A stretch of DNA of 64,000 bases from Hippasteria phrygiana (lineage: Eukaryota > Echinodermata > Asteroidea > Valvatida > Goniasteridae). Below, piece after piece: positions 37,301-52,983 of the stretch; the first letter of the stretch is position 1; each line of letters starts with the position of its first letter. The stretch is from positions 248,001-312,000 of the forward strand of contig JAZGUH010000484.1 of the NCBI GenBank assembly GCA_037893225.1, given 5' to 3'. The notes beneath the pieces were generated by a model that saw nothing but the letters and a program-made list of their open reading frames with translations, searched no databases and was not told where the DNA came from. Made by a program: the position numbers and the translations under genes.

Positions 37301-40300
37301 ACGACATCTCCGCTCCGCGCGATTTACCCTCCGCGCCGTACGTTGTCAAGTGCAAACAACCACACTGAATGCTACCGTCTTATTCCCAGTGTACAATGTA
37401 CGTACCTACACGCTTGCGAACTCGTCTTGAGATCGAGGGGTATGGCAATTGGGGAATCAGGTTGGCGCAGTGGTTACTGTCCCCGCCTTTCACCGCTGTG
37501 GCCCAGGTTCGATTCCTGCCCTGGTCCACATGTGGATTGGGTTTTCAGTCCCTACCTGATTCCGTGGGTTTTCCCCAGAATATTCTTCTGGGGTTTTCCC
37601 TCCCACCTCTAAAACTGTAACTTCTTCTCATTGTCTTCTCTCCACAGGTTTCTTCAGGCTTTCGAGCTACAGTGCCTAGGGCGCTTTTGAGGAATCCTTG
37701 GTTTCATTACCAGAAAGAATTAATAATAATAATAATAATAATAATAATTGTTTGCAATAAGGTCAACCCCTGTAGTGCATCTGCGCTTTGTTGCTAGCCT
37801 TGGTCAAGTGCAAGCAACCACACTGAATGCCACCGTCTTTCCCTAGTGTACAAGGCACACGTACGTGTAGTTACGTGTAGCGAACTGCATCCATTGTACA
37901 TTGTGCAATGTCATGTCTTCTCGATCGCTTTTTGACGGCTCGCATGTGATCGTCCATGGTATTATCATCTGTGTTACTAATCAACAATGCTGAAATTGAA
38001 ACAACTCACCACTCTAGAATATGAATTCCCTTCCTGAAATCATTGCTCTCGGTCATAGCTGCAATCTTCTGCTCACCAAGTTGCTGGAGAATTTTTAAAA
38101 AAATGATCAATTTTTTAATTCAATAAATGTCTCATTAGTGGCCTTTATGATTTAACCGTTGTACGGCCACTCACTAAAGTTTGTATTTATCCCACAGGTC
38201 CTTTTACTGGTGTTTGCAAGAGCTTATATCAATGATTAATTATTGCATTCTTATTTCCAGTTCAATCTTATCCCCTATCCACTTTACTTCAAGTACACAG
38301 CTCCATACTCCACATCTTTCCATCATGTATTAACCCCTCGAGTATGGTTATTTATGGTGAGGCGCCGGGGTGGCCTGTGCAGCCAAGCAAAACGGACACA
38401 ACAGATTGAAAATGCAGAAAATGGCATGTTAGACGCCATCCGGCCTGGTGGCAATTTTTTTGCGGCATTTGGCATCATCTGGCTTTAAAGGGTTAAGTGC
38501 GTATTAACCCTATTTCATGCATTCATTGAGTTACATTTTGTTCTTTTTTATTTCATACACATACAGGTTTATATACTTGTTTATTGAAGTATGGAAATAA
38601 ATGTTATATCGAATTGAAACTTCACATTTTAATTATAAACCCCTAGGATACAATGTGACTGTATGCCCCAAGAGAGTTGAAATGGATTTAGGAATGACTA
38701 TAAACCCATCAATCAGGGGTAATTATATCATATGAGATTTGCTGATTCTCTGGTCACAACCTGTATCAAATCCAAACTCATTATTATCAATATCCTCATT
38801 ATCAATCATCAATTTTCTTTTTATCCCTAACCAAGACAGCAATGATTGCATACCCTGATGGATCCGTTGAGATCCTCGACCACTCCACGATGGATCAAGA
38901 TACTGTTGCTGAAGTCATGTATGAACGGTCCGCTATCCACTTCAACCTGACCCTGCTTAAGTAGAAACTGCACGTCCAGGTTGCAGTTAAACTTAAAACG
39001 ATCATCTCGAAGCCTGTACACATACAACATTAATGCATGCACTTAATGATTACACAGTCCTTATCTAAAATTGGCTTGTACAAACGTGGGGCCAATTTCA
39101 TGCAACTGTTAAATAAACACGTATGTTGCTGCTCATCAGCTGTATAAAATTGAGTGAGTCCTGTCAAACTTGGTTTGTCTTCTGTCCCTAGGGTGTTAAG
39201 CAAGTGTAGGCAGCAAGGATGTTGTCAGTCTTCAGGCAATTGCCTGATTTCAGGCTTTTACAGAAATTAAAATCCTGTACGTTTTCACAATTTGACTGTA
39301 AATCCATTAATCTTGGCTGCAATTTCAGGCCCTGAAGAGAAGTTTGACTAGCATCTCTGGTAGGCCGCTCTACTACCCGAAAAGAATATCAGGCTGCCCA
39401 ACTGCGTGCACACTGATGGCAGGTGTCCAACCTCTGACCATCAGGGGCCCTGCTCAGCAAATTTGTTAAGTGATCAAAATTCAGCTTGGAATCTATCAGC
39501 AGCAGTAATCCTATTTTGATTAAGACTGCAGCTTGGTTTGGGTCTCTAAACTTTTTCAGTGCTAAGTACAATTTGCAAACTTAGGTCTAATTAAGATGGA
39601 CATAGCTGAAATCTACAAGTCTGTACTCCCAATGTGTTTGGGTTCTTTCCATAAAATGGCCTAAAACAAATCGTCCCTCCCAGGCATGCGCAGCAGGCCA
39701 AGACAATCTTGGCTTATTTTCTGACCTATTGAGAGCTTCGGTTGTTTCTTCAATCTCATTCTTGAGTCTGTCATCTTCCTCCTGGCGATGCTGCTGGAAG
39801 GCATTCATGTCAGCCAACGTCAGTGCCTGAACCTTGACCTAATCATCCAAACACAAGAATATAGGAAATATGGAAGCACTACAGTTGTTGGGTTCGAATC
39901 CACCTACTGAAGATTCCCTGCAGTCCCCCTCCCCTTTTATTACAAAGAGCCATCACCTCAGCTAGTGCCTACCTCCTGTTCACTGAGTGCTTTGGTCCTG
40001 CGGAGGTTACACATCCTGGTCCAGATGTGAGGTTCAATCCCCTCCGGGCAGTGAGACTCATGGTCCAACTCGTCCAATCCCCTCATCAACACCACCGTCG
40101 AATTGGACTGTCTTGCAGATAGAGGGCGCTCTCCATATGGATTGGATGCACCGACGGAGGTTTCAGATATCGATCCCTTGTCTCTTCGCTGGCCTCTGTA
40201 AAAGTGATTAATACAAACATGAGAGGGCTTGAACTTGAACAAAAGTTCTGAGTACAGGACAAGTGTTGGATGTTTCCCTCCTCTTCCAGATCTTTGGCTG

Positions 40301-43300
40301 AGGTTCCAATCCATTTTGTTATCAAATGATGGCGTTGGTTTTAAGTCCAACCTACCTTGGCCTCCGTCGATACAACTTGTACAGCTGGTCAACCAGTACG
40401 GCATGAACATCATTGAATTCCCTGCGGAAGTTCTTCTCCAAGACTTTATCCTCTGCTAAGCGGATGTCATAAGTGTCTCTGTAGGAGTCCACCGTACGTT
40501 TGGCTTTCATCATGGCTTGGGTGGTTTCCGCCTGGAAATGAGCAGTGACATCACTTGCCTATTAACCCATTCTGTCCAACTGGACAGGCTTGTGCAGCCA
40601 AGCGTAATGTACACAATAGGCAAACAATGGATTGAATATGTGCAGGAATGCGCATATAGACGACTAAGTGGTGTTTTTCAAGCTACGGTTATGGCCGTCG
40701 TCTGTATTCAGTGGGTTAACATATGCATGTTACTGCATAAGTGGTCTCTGTTTATACTTACGATATGTTTATATGACGATACGGTACTTGTTGATGCATA
40801 AATGAATCTCTTGGTCTATCTAGTGAAACTACAATTGATTTATCACTGAAGACACTGATAAATCTTAGATTGTGGTGTTTACAGTAAATTCCACAATTTT
40901 TAGTGTCGGTTTCACGTCTAAAGTCCGAGATTGGTATTAATGAATATAGGTCTTCATACAACAACTTTAATCATAAAGTCACAAGTCAAGATATGTAGGT
41001 TGTGAACATACTGCCAGAGTGTTACCTTGAGAGCCTTCTTAGATTCCAGTTTGCGGTTCAGCTCCTCCTCTTGAGCATCCAATTCTTCCTCAATAAGAAG
41101 CTCTCGATTCAGACGAAGAATCTTCAACTCTTCCTGCTCAGCACAAAGAAATAAAAACAAAGGTAAATAGCACCAAAAAAAGAAAACATTGGCATCTTGT
41201 AATATTGATCTCGGTGGAGATGGTCAGATCTAAAAGTAAAAGGTAGTTTTGGACCGTGCATGATGATTTTTAAGGATGGGAGGGGGGGGTGGTGCTCTAA
41301 CCTGATAGACAACCATCTCTGTCTTAATCTTGCGATGGAACAGGTCAGTCAGACGATCATCAAAGTTGGACGTTGTGTCTGCGATGATGGTTTGAATTTT
41401 CTTCAGTTCGGCCTCAAGTGTCTGGATTCATCAGGGAAGTAAGTTCATAAAAATGAGCATTGCTGTCCCTAGTAATGCAACAGGTATTTTGTCATATGGC
41501 TACTCATGCCTTAACCCTTAATAACAGTCCTGAATTCTTCAATTTCAAATACGATTTTTCACACCACTTAGGGAGTTAGGGTTAATCCACAGGTGCTTTG
41601 TGATACAGGAAACAGGTTGGCGGAAAAGCCAAAATACACAAGCAAAGGGTTTAAAACATTTTTCATGTTGTGATCAATAATAAATAGAATGGTCAGAAGA
41701 TGGAATTTGCGTCGGGAATGATGTAAATTAGAACAAAGATTTTTCTCTTTTTGCCCTATCCGGACGTGAGGTGTCTGCAATAGTAAGCAGGAAGTCGTGG
41801 GTTCAAATCCCACCCGAGTAAGCCTGTGATTTTTTTCACATGGGCTCTTAGAAAGCACTGAGCATACAGTGCTATATATATTACGTTAGGATAGGGCAAA
41901 AAGAGAAAAATCTCTGTTCTAATAAACAGAATAGTGGCTGCACAATTCTCATCCCGACATCAATAACCAAGAAATTCCAAAGAATCCTACAAGCTATTCC
42001 TTCGGATTAGACAAGCCTACCTTTCTGTATTTTTCCCTTTCTTCGTTGAGTTCTTTAACCTTCCTCTCATATTCTTTGTGAGCCTTCTGTTCTTCTTCAG
42101 ACCATTCATCCAGCGGCTTAGTAATGAAGACTGGGATGGGGATATCCTAACATAAAAAATCACATTAGAATTTTTGAGATTTTCTAACAGCATATACAAA
42201 GCGTCAAACAATCCACGAGGGAAACTGACTAGGTAAATTTGAATACATTTTGAAAGTGAACAAAGAAACTGGCAGGAGCGGGATTCGAACCTGCGACCTC
42301 CGGGTTACCATACTGGCGCTCTACCATCTGAGCTATCTTGTGCTATGTTGGCGGTCTCCCAAATTGTCAGTATCTTTGTTCGGGTGGGCGCTAGTCAGAA
42401 GTCATAAACCCAGAATGCCGTATAGCCAGGGATCACACCCAATATACCCAGCATATACAAAGTAAGGTTAAGTGACCTGTTGCCTATTCAGTCAGCTCAC
42501 CTTCTTGAGTTCATCTTCCTTCTTGATCTCCAGTACCCCACCCATCATCATATCCAAGCCCCTGTCTCTAGCATTGTCCCCTTTCTCTCTCAGTTTCCTC
42601 TCTTCTTCCTTGGTTTCTTCCTCCTCCATCTTCTTCTGCTGTTCAGCGGTAATGAACTTTTCAACTTCGACCTATGACCCAGGTATACACAAAATAAAAT
42701 CATTCAGCAAAGGAATACATTCATCTCATACAAAGGTGTTATTTAAATTTAAAAATATTGTCATTGTAAAATTTGTTTAATGATCCACATGATAGATCAG
42801 TCTTGGCCTATTGTGATGCATTTGCACATATGCCACTGACCAAATTACTCAGACATTATTGTAATTTTTAGAATTATTAAATGTCTATGATCAGTTAGTT
42901 AGTTTATTCGTGGTTTATTAGGGAAGACATAATTTGAATAAAACCAAGAAGTAATAGCTCAGTTATTCTAAATGACATTGTTATGCTGATTTAATGTATG
43001 AATTGTCTTCATACTTCACTATCCTCTACAGTCAGTAACTTCTCTGGCTTCTCATCAGCATCCATCTGTGGCTTCCATACTTCCTCCTTACTGTTTAGAT
43101 CCAGCATGATCTTCAAGATGCGCTGATTCCGATCACCGATGCGGGAAATCTCCTGCTCTCTGGCTCGGTAGACCTCATCAAATTCCTTATTTAAGGCCAT
43201 CTTAATGCGGTAGATGGCGTCTTGGAGTAAAATGATCTGGTTGCGTTTCTGCTGGTGAGTGTGAAGCTCAAACTGACTGTAGAAGAGGTCGCTGGCTCCA

Positions 43301-46300
43301 CCGTACTGAGCACCGAGGCTACCGATGGTTGATGGTTGCTCTGCCCCATCTCCTTCCTCGGATTCATCATCAGCATCTTCACCTTCATTCGGCTGACGAC
43401 ACACAGGGAAAGTACAAACTTAAATATATTGCAACATCTGCCTACATAGCTAAGTCCCAAATTCACTATCATTCACACAGCTCTTGTAAATCTCATACTT
43501 CTGGAGTATATTTTAATTTGTTATGTCATGTAAATGCACAGTATCAACAAAAACATCTCTTTCAGAAAACATCAGACAGCAATAAATTCAATGAATTCTC
43601 ATAAAAGACTGACCTTAGCATTGTTTCCCTTTGGTTGCACCTCTATTATCTCTTTTCTTGCCTGCAATTAAAGAAATCGTATGTAGGAGAATATTTGCAA
43701 TCACATTGATTGATTGTGAAGAAGTTTAACACCAGGGATGTCGTCGAGTCCATCACAAGTCCCTCCAGTCCTAATCCCAATCACAAGCTATTCAGAAAAA
43801 GGCATTCCTTTGTTCATCCAGTTACTTGGGACGAGCTGTATGAAAGGACTTCTGACTGGACTTGCCAAAGGACTTGTGAAAGGACTTGCAGGGACTCGAC
43901 TACAACTCTGGTTAACACTGAAAATATTAGGTCTAACAAATAAATCTTTAACAATGGAGTATTAAACAGAACAGGTATATAATCAAAGGTATTGCAACAC
44001 ATAATTAGACATGGAGAGGATACGGACACTTTCTAACCCCGGATATGCCAGACTGTGATTTACAGAAACAAAGTTCATTTCCAATGAGCCAAATGTGATA
44101 TTTACATTTATGAGAAGTTTAGGCAGTATTTCAGATATTTGCACTAGCTCTGTAACTGACCTACTGTGTTAGAACGGCATACATGTAGCTTATGAAACAA
44201 AGTCTGATCACATCAACTATCATCCAACAAAACATTCAAGATCTATGACTAGTAACTAATTAGCACACAGAATTCCATAGTTGTCTAAGGGACGTGTCTC
44301 CATGCACATGAATGATAAGTCAGTGACCCAGGTAGTTCAAGATTTCATGTTAAGCACAGACATAACATATCAGCTGCCTCTCATGGCCGCAAGAGGAGGT
44401 ATGATTACAAACTGAAACTAAAGAATACAAGAGTGACTTACAGCCATCTCAGCAGCCTCAATCTGTCTCATCTTGGTGATAAACGCTAACTCTTCCTTCT
44501 CCTCCTTACTCCTGTCTCTCATAGGATAGTTGCTGACCTCTAAGTTTGTATGGAAGGCCTACAAAACAAAGCAATGACATATTGTGCAATTATTCCTCAT
44601 AGGGATGTTACTGATATTGAGGTTCATATGGAAAGCCTGTAGTACATTAAAGTCACTTTTAGGTGACACAATATGAAATGATACCTGCAGTGAATATTTA
44701 AAAACAGACATCTCTGAGCATTTCTACATTTCTAGACTGTCACAATGACCTGTTTCATTCTCTTTTTCCTACCTTGATGCTGCGACCTTTGACCAGCATG
44801 GAATCCCAGCACTCGTTCTTAATGACCTCTCTCAAGTAGGTCTTAGCTAGGTCCTCAAGCTCCATGTTGGCTCGCATCTATGGTAAACCAAATATGAATG
44901 AAAGGTGAGCTGCCTGTATTATACCTGCCAGCCTTAGTATTAGGTCATTGTAGGAGAGTTCACAAGGTAACTTACTTCCTGAACTTTGGCCTCACCCTCA
45001 GCCTGTAGTCGCTGCTGTTCCTCCGAGTCGAGATTAAACTCATCATGACCAAGCTGCTCTATGTCAGGTAAGGTCTCGTTATCCTTCATCATGCTTTGGA
45101 TCTAAGACACATGACAAGATACCAGGAATTGACCCATCACTGAGAACCCTTCAAAAATTGAGATCCTCTAGAATGAATTCATCACTGCAAGATATATCAA
45201 CATTCTACACGGATACGTACCGTTCTTCTTAAGTCTCTGATATCGCTGCGCAGTGAAGATTTGAGCTCTGAGTACTGGTTATCCTCCTCTCTCAATGCCT
45301 GATGGGAAATAAAATGACAACACCTCGTCATGATCAAGAAGCTAGGATATTAATCTGAGAAGCAAGTTAACCCCTTACGGTCTACTGTTATTAATGGGGT
45401 GCTGCTTTGTGCAGCAAAGCGTAATTCAAATAATAGGCAAACATTGGACTGAGTATGCACAAGAATGTGCATTTTGATGACAACCGGCATGGCAGCCGTC
45501 CATATTCAAGAAGTTAATATTGTCGAGGTTTTTCCATTTCATTCATGACATAATCACAAATAAGGCAAAAAATATTTGGATACGAAAGCAAACAAAGGTT
45601 TATTAAAGATCATTGTATGGAAAAAATTTGAACATGAAACCTCGACAGGACTGTTTTTGTTCTCTGTAGAGTCCGGATTCAAGCCCTGGTTTTGGACAAT
45701 AAGTCAGTTCGGTATCTCAAAGGTCAAAGGTTATTTGGGATAAAATTGCCGACGTAATGTCACGCCATGTTACGTGAATGCCCATTCTGATTGAATTTAA
45801 CACGTGCGCGTTGTGCGACCACCTTTTGCGTTCACACGCGCGCCTTAGGTCGCGTGGGTCATTCGGGATAAAATGTCATTATGCACATGTGCAGTTGAAA
45901 TACCGAACTGGCTTATTCTCTTAACGAGATATTAACCCACCTCCATTTCCTTGACCTCCATCCAGGTGGGGTCAGATTGTAGGGTTGGTGTTGGGGTCAC
46001 ATAAATTTCATCCTTCTCTATTGCAAGCTCCACCCCAGTCTTCTGTTGATGAGATATAAAGAAATCAAGAAATTGATAACGCACTTTAAAAGCTGGGAAA
46101 CACACTTTAAGACAATTTTGGATTACAAATTCATAAATTCAACACAAGTCAATTTCAATCCATTACTGTATGTTTCCATAATTTGAGGTCCTCTTTCTTT
46201 ATGCCTCATCTTTTATACAAAACTGCATCCACCAGAAATGAAAGTCTTCTTTAAAACTTTCCTTATTGACCCTAACCGTCCCAAATCCGCCAAAATCGAA

Positions 46301-49300
46301 AACCATGTGTCGTATTTTGATGGGTTCAGGACTGTAGAGCCTTGGCACCATTACTTTACACGGAGCTATGATGCCCCAACTTGTCTAAGTCCAAAGAATG
46401 TGCTGTAGGTATACTGCACAGTGTTGGATTTTGACAGGTTGAGGACACTTCCCAGTAAAAATACCACAGGGGTAAGGATTAATCAACTTTATACTTTACC
46501 TTTGGTCCGTGCATGTCGGACACTGAGCGTGATAGCGGGACAGACATAGCTTCATTCCAATCAGGCATAGCACTCAATACTTCATCCTCTCGTTTGCGGA
46601 TGGCATGCAGCATTACATTGTGGGATCGCGCAGCCTCTATGGCCAAGGTAGCCTTACTACGACCTGTACTACTGAAGCTGAAAAAAGGAATTCAGTATCG
46701 CATGATTGCTACAATCTTAGACAGGTGCAACATGTGATAAATCAAACTTGTAAGTCTTGCATTTTTGTGTTTGTAATGTATATCGTAGTGCATTTTTATG
46801 TGAATAAAGAAACTGAACTAACTGAACTGAACTTGAGCAATCCTTTGTGTATTATCTGACATAATTTTTTGTATGCAAGGTCGGCCCGAACAAGGCGACC
46901 TTGCATACAAAAATATTGTGTCAGATTTACATAATTATGTACCTGTATGCCACCTGAGCATGCATACATACACAAAGGATTGCTCAAGTTCAGCCACTCA
47001 GTGTACAGAAATCCAAAGAATGATAGAAGTAGAAATTAATATTCCTCTTGAGGCAGGAAAGATGAAGGGATCGACATTCAATCACAGAAAAGTTTTACTG
47101 TAAAAAAAATTGAATAAACTAACTTCTGTAAAGTTATTTATTCAAAAAAATCATCACATGGCACTATTAATATTGATTGCAAAGTGAAAAAATTTAGGCG
47201 GCATAAAAGGAAGATATAAATGAGACTAAATGTTAACTTTTTTATGGAAGTCACCTAATAAACCACTCTAGGTAAAGGGCTACAACAGAGGTGGTGGGGT
47301 TGGCTACATTTTAGGTTGCCAGCCCTACCACCCTTACAGTTTTCCTGGGTCCAGATCTAAATAGAAGATAAATCTTCATAGATACCAAAGAAATGATCCC
47401 AATTTTCAGACTTATAACCTATAATTTCAATCTTTCAGAGCTATAATTTCCAGACTTACTTCCATGTATAGCATGACAGAATCCCATCCTGAGCACCACA
47501 CGTCAGAACAGAATGGGCATCTGTGGACATGCAAATCTGCTGAACACCTCCAGTACAGAAGTTGTGAGCTTGTACCATGACAGGACGATCTAATGCCCCT
47601 ACACCACGGACTAGGACACGCCCATCAGGACCTGCTGAGGCAAGCCACTTCTGATGAAGAGATAAGGCCAAAGTTCCTCCTGGGAGGTCATGACCTGGGA
47701 ACTCTCCCTGGGGCTGCAGGTACGAGGCTTTGTTGTTGGCCTGCATGGGAATTCAATCAAGAAATTCGTATCACTTGAAAAAGGTTTCAACATGTTGTTT
47801 CTAAAAATCGTAAATCTGAACTTGCCATTTTGTCAGTACATTTCAAAACTCATCATTAGTTTAAAAAAAGAAGAGAAAATTAGGGAGATGGTGTATGAAA
47901 CTTTTCAGTACCATGTACATAACATGCAGCTGAACTCGATGAGCTACATATATCAATACGGAAAATCTGTACTGGTTGGCAAAAAGAGAACAAAATGATG
48001 AAGCACCGATGGCTTCAATTATTGCTACCTTCTTGGGTGGTTCCTCAGGGAGGACCAGTTTATGAAGCTGCTTGGAGTCATAGGCAAGAGTAAAGAACAC
48101 ATTGCCTGAAGTCAGAGCGGCACCAAGGGACGGCACAGAGAAATTCAGATTCATCTTATTGATGGCATCTTCCTTAAAGTCACATTTGGCACTGGCAAGG
48201 AAACTGTCAATATCTGTGAGAAAATAGTTTAAGAAACTGTCATCAATGATGTAAGATATATTAATATGGTTTACTATAACCCTAACACTTCTGATCGTAA
48301 CCCTTTTCATAGAGTGGCTTTTAGCCTCGTATTGGGTGATTTCAATAATAACAAAACAAAACAAGACAAAAAAACAACAAACTTGAAAGTAGATATTTTA
48401 TTTCAAATGCATAAAAGGAAACGGGTATCCAGTTTCTGCTGCATTACTGAACAAAGGTAAAGCATGAAGTCCGTTTTTAACAAATGGAACTGTTTCTCTT
48501 AGCCTCTTTTCAAATTATATATGAAAACTACATCTGAATTTCTTAATTTCAGAAAATTTATATTTTATTTTGTGTTCAGAAACTAACCACCCTTGGTTCA
48601 TGTATATTGTCCACATTTAAATTAAAAGTCAATTTAGGTGAGATTTCAAACAATGCTAGGTTTGTCTAACAAGAAATTCCCAATATGGAATGCAGGCTAT
48701 GACCTTTGAACCTACCTTGAGCCAGGTCATTGGGAAGGTCAAACTGGCTACACTTATTGGCTCCTGGATTCGTGTCTGGGCTGGTATTGGAAGTCACCAG
48801 CACTTTGACTGGTCCGTGCTTCTCTGATGTATTAGTGGAAATCGTCATGACAAGTCCCTCAATGGCTGCATCGGAAAAGATGTGAAAAACACAGTGACAT
48901 TAAAAAAGTATATATTATCAGGTTTTTTATCATTTTTTTCCTAAGCCAAATCAATATTTGGGAGGTGAATGCTCCTGGGGTAGAAAGACCACATATTTAA
49001 GGGCCTCAAACTAATTTTCGATAACCTTATGTTTAAAAAGTTTGAAAACATTTTGATAACTACAAATTATTTCATACATTCTCAAAGTATCACTAACTTA
49101 AAAAAAGAACAAATTTCTTAATAAGAACTGGAACAAGATTCTACACTACCACGGGAAAAAAAACCAAAGAAATTCTGTTTGTTATGTGTCTAGGCCTTGG
49201 CTTCTATTGATATTTTTCTTTCAACTCTGATCTTATTCTGTGGAGAATGTGATTAAAGCATCTGATGCATAAAGTGATGATATCTCAATGAGCTGTGGAA

Positions 49301-52300
49301 GAAACAAGAGGGGAAAAATGATAGATATCAGTCATATAACAGTACAATGTGCTACTAAAAACACCTGCAGGGGGTAATTTCACGGAGCTGCTAAGAAACA
49401 AAAATTGCTTAGCGTGAACATTCTTCCTTGGCAAAAACGGGGTTAAGAATCAAATTTGCATTTGATGAATATTGTTTGTCACAGGTATTCAGCTGGTTTT
49501 TGCTCAGCATGAAAAGTACATGGAGTTTTGGCTGGTAACCTTTTTTAACTGAGCAGGCCTTTTTTGTGATAAGCAAATTTTTGTGCTTAGCAGCTCCGTG
49601 AAATTGGCCCTGCAGGTCAAGGCTCATACATTCACACAGCCAAAGAGCAATGTGCATACTAAAGTCTATCACATGAAGACTCACGTGTCTGGCCAAGAAT
49701 CTTGTATCCTGAAGATGGTCTGGCATCCAGCACAAACACATGCCCATCATCTGCCCCAGAAAATAGGTACCGGCCTTCCTCCTCATAAACCAGTTGCTGG
49801 ACAGGTGTCTGGTGGATGTGAAGACACTGAATGATGCGGGGATTCTCCAGATTGGTCAAATCAAGATAGAAGATGTGGCCGGTCAGGGTTCCCACGGCAA
49901 CAGAATGTGATGATGGGCTGCTGGCGAGGCATGATGCCTGGCAAATTAAAGAAATAAATGCAATTCTTAAAAACACTGACTGAAGGAATCTTGCCCAACA
50001 TCTAAGACCTAACAAGAATGAAGATGAAGAAGATTGGTGATACTCACTGGCTTATTGAGTGTCAGGCTACATACTAACTTGTTGTCTTCCATGCTCCACA
50101 CTTGTACCTCCCCGCCCTCTCTAACAGACTGAAAAATAAAGCACACCACCAATTCATTAAGTTTCATTCTTGAATAGTTTTCATTCAAACAAATTGATAT
50201 AATTGTCTTCATGAACTGTTCATCATTATGCCTAACAATGTTGTAGATCATGTGCAAAGTCGTGACATTGTTATATTATTACATTTAGTTCACACTTAAC
50301 CTCTTAAATACGTACAACGGCCAAAGCCACCTGGCCGGTTGTCATCTACATGTGCATTCCTGCATGTACTCAATCCATTGTTTTCCTATTGTTTGCATTA
50401 CGCTTGGCTGCACAAGCCCGTTCTTGGCATACCAGCACCCCATCAATAACAGCCAGGCAGAGGGGTTATAAAGTAAGGAGTTTCCTATCAAGAAATGTCT
50501 TACCACACAATGTTGTGTGCCGGGAGGCATCATTGCTACGGCAACAAAGTTACCATTATGGGTGTCAATCAGGACATCAGCCATGCCTGGATTATTGTGG
50601 TCATACAGATGAATACAACCCTGATGAGAAAGACAAAAATCAGGAGGACTTATGTTTACAATCCTTTTCAATGGCTATTTCACTTTATTTCTTAAAAGTT
50701 GTATAAACTGCAGAATTGTTTTTTTTTGTTACATAAAAAAAAGGATTTTTTTTTGGGAGGCAACAAAGGCAGCTTCTTTTAAGTATAAGTTAGCTTCTCA
50801 AAGATAACATCTTATTATTCATTTTTATCACAATCTTTGTATTAAAATACACTTTTGAAATTCTAGGGAAACATCCTACTATAAACTATTAATTATATTT
50901 CAGAAAATATCAATCTCAATTCTTAAGTGCTGATTATGTAATAATAAGTGTTGATACCTTGGGACTACCGATAGCCAGCTTGCTGTAACTTGACGACCAG
51001 CAGAGTGAAGATATAGCAGCACTGCTATCCCAGCTATCAGATACCTGGACTACACTATGAGCTACATCCAAGCAGCGTAAGATACCATCATCACCACCAG
51101 CAAACAGACCCTCACGGTGCAGAGCCAAGGAGTTTAGCGTTCCCTCCTTGATTGACAGACTCTTGCTGGCTGATTTAGTTTCTTCACCTAACAGGAAAAC
51201 AAAATGTATTTTATGTGCTTGTGTTTATGTCCACATTTTGTATGAACAGGCACATGATAATGGAAATATACATTTTGGAAGTTGTTATTGAAAGTGATGG
51301 GTATTGTGCTCTCATTTGGTCATTTTAACTGGTTTTCATCATGAAGGGCATACCTGTCTGGAAACAAAATAGACTGGTAACATTTGTCTTTATTTGAGCA
51401 TCGGCAATCTGATACCATCTTGTCTTCATGGTACAAGACCAAGATATTGGCCTGTATAGGATTCACACTACATGTGTCTTGGCAGTTAGAATACGGAAAA
51501 CCACACTTTAATTGAATATATTGCACCAGAGGTTCTACTCTCAGATGAGATGAGGAGAGCGAGAAGGAAGATAATGAACAGGAAATAACGAAGAAGAAAT
51601 GATTTATGTTCCACAACCTACCATCGGGGATGGTTCCCATCCTTGATGGACCTTTAGCAGATGTCATTCTGGATGCTACCCCACCCTTCTCCTCAGGATT
51701 ATGCATCACATGGACAATCTGAGTCTCTGTATCATACTTGAGCAGCTGACCTCCCTCACATCCACAGTAAATATCTCCTGTCGTTGTCCAGCACAAGGAG
51801 GCAGGAGCCACCTTCCGACGATTCTCGTCAAAGTTTGCATCAAAAGTCTCGGCGGGTTCTCCAACGAGTCCTGCTACGGCAGACTTGTCTAGATTGATCT
51901 TAAAGGGTCCTGCTTGAGAGACAGGTCTACCAGGAAGATCCTCCTGTGTCTTAAGTTGGGTCTGTGCCTCGTCGCTATAGGGAAGTCTGGATTTGCTGTG
52001 AGAAAAAGCAAAAAGACTTGTGATAACAATAACATGCATGCTTAACCCACAACCCCCTTTGAAAACTTCAACAAATATTTTTTTTCAATGTGAAAAAAGA
52101 GAACTGGCATGAGCAGGAATTGAACCTGCGACCTCCGGAATACTGCACCGGTACTCTATTAACTGAGCTATCTTGCCCTATGTTGGCAGTCTCCCAACCT
52201 GTCAGTGCCTTTGTAAAAAACTAGTTTCTCTTTTTTTCAATAGGATTAAAAATGGCTTACCTAGGCACAAGGGAATAGAGTTTATCAGCTTGCTCAATGG

Positions 52301-52949
52301 TCCAGACAGTGAGCTGTTTGGGACCGATGACACAGACTTTATGCCAGTCAGTAGGGTTGAAGGAAATATTGCTGGCTTGAAGACCCCACATGGACTTACT
52401 GCACAGGAGTGAACTGGTCTCCCAATTCCTAGAAGGGTGAAGTTGGAATAAAATCATGATCAGCTAGCATCAACAATATCCAAAGGAAATAGATACCATT
52501 TAATTTTGTTTGCAATAAAACAATACCGCCTTGCCATTTACAGATACATTTATGCCACTCGGTTGGTTGTTCATAAGTGGGAAGATTTGGACTTACCAAA
52601 CTAGTTTCCTGAAACTAGTTGTACCTTCTGTAAATATTATACCTGTTAATTTGTATATTATATAATCCTGTTTAACCCATCTTCGGTCGATTCTCCATCC
52701 TTATTGCCCTATTTTCACATTATATATTCTATTTCTGTATTTATAACTTGTACAAACACTGTATAACTTATGTTTTTATTTAATGTTTACTTGTTTTTTT
52801 TATGTGTTTTGTTATGTATGGCATGCCTTACACAAGCTTTCGCTTTTTAGGTTTTGCCTCCTTTTCTTGACTTGATTTTCTTATTTGTATTCTTTTATAT
52901 CTGTTGTGAATTACCATAAAGAGGAAATAAATGTTGCAAAAAAAAAAAT

Positions 52950-52983
<34 letters not shown>

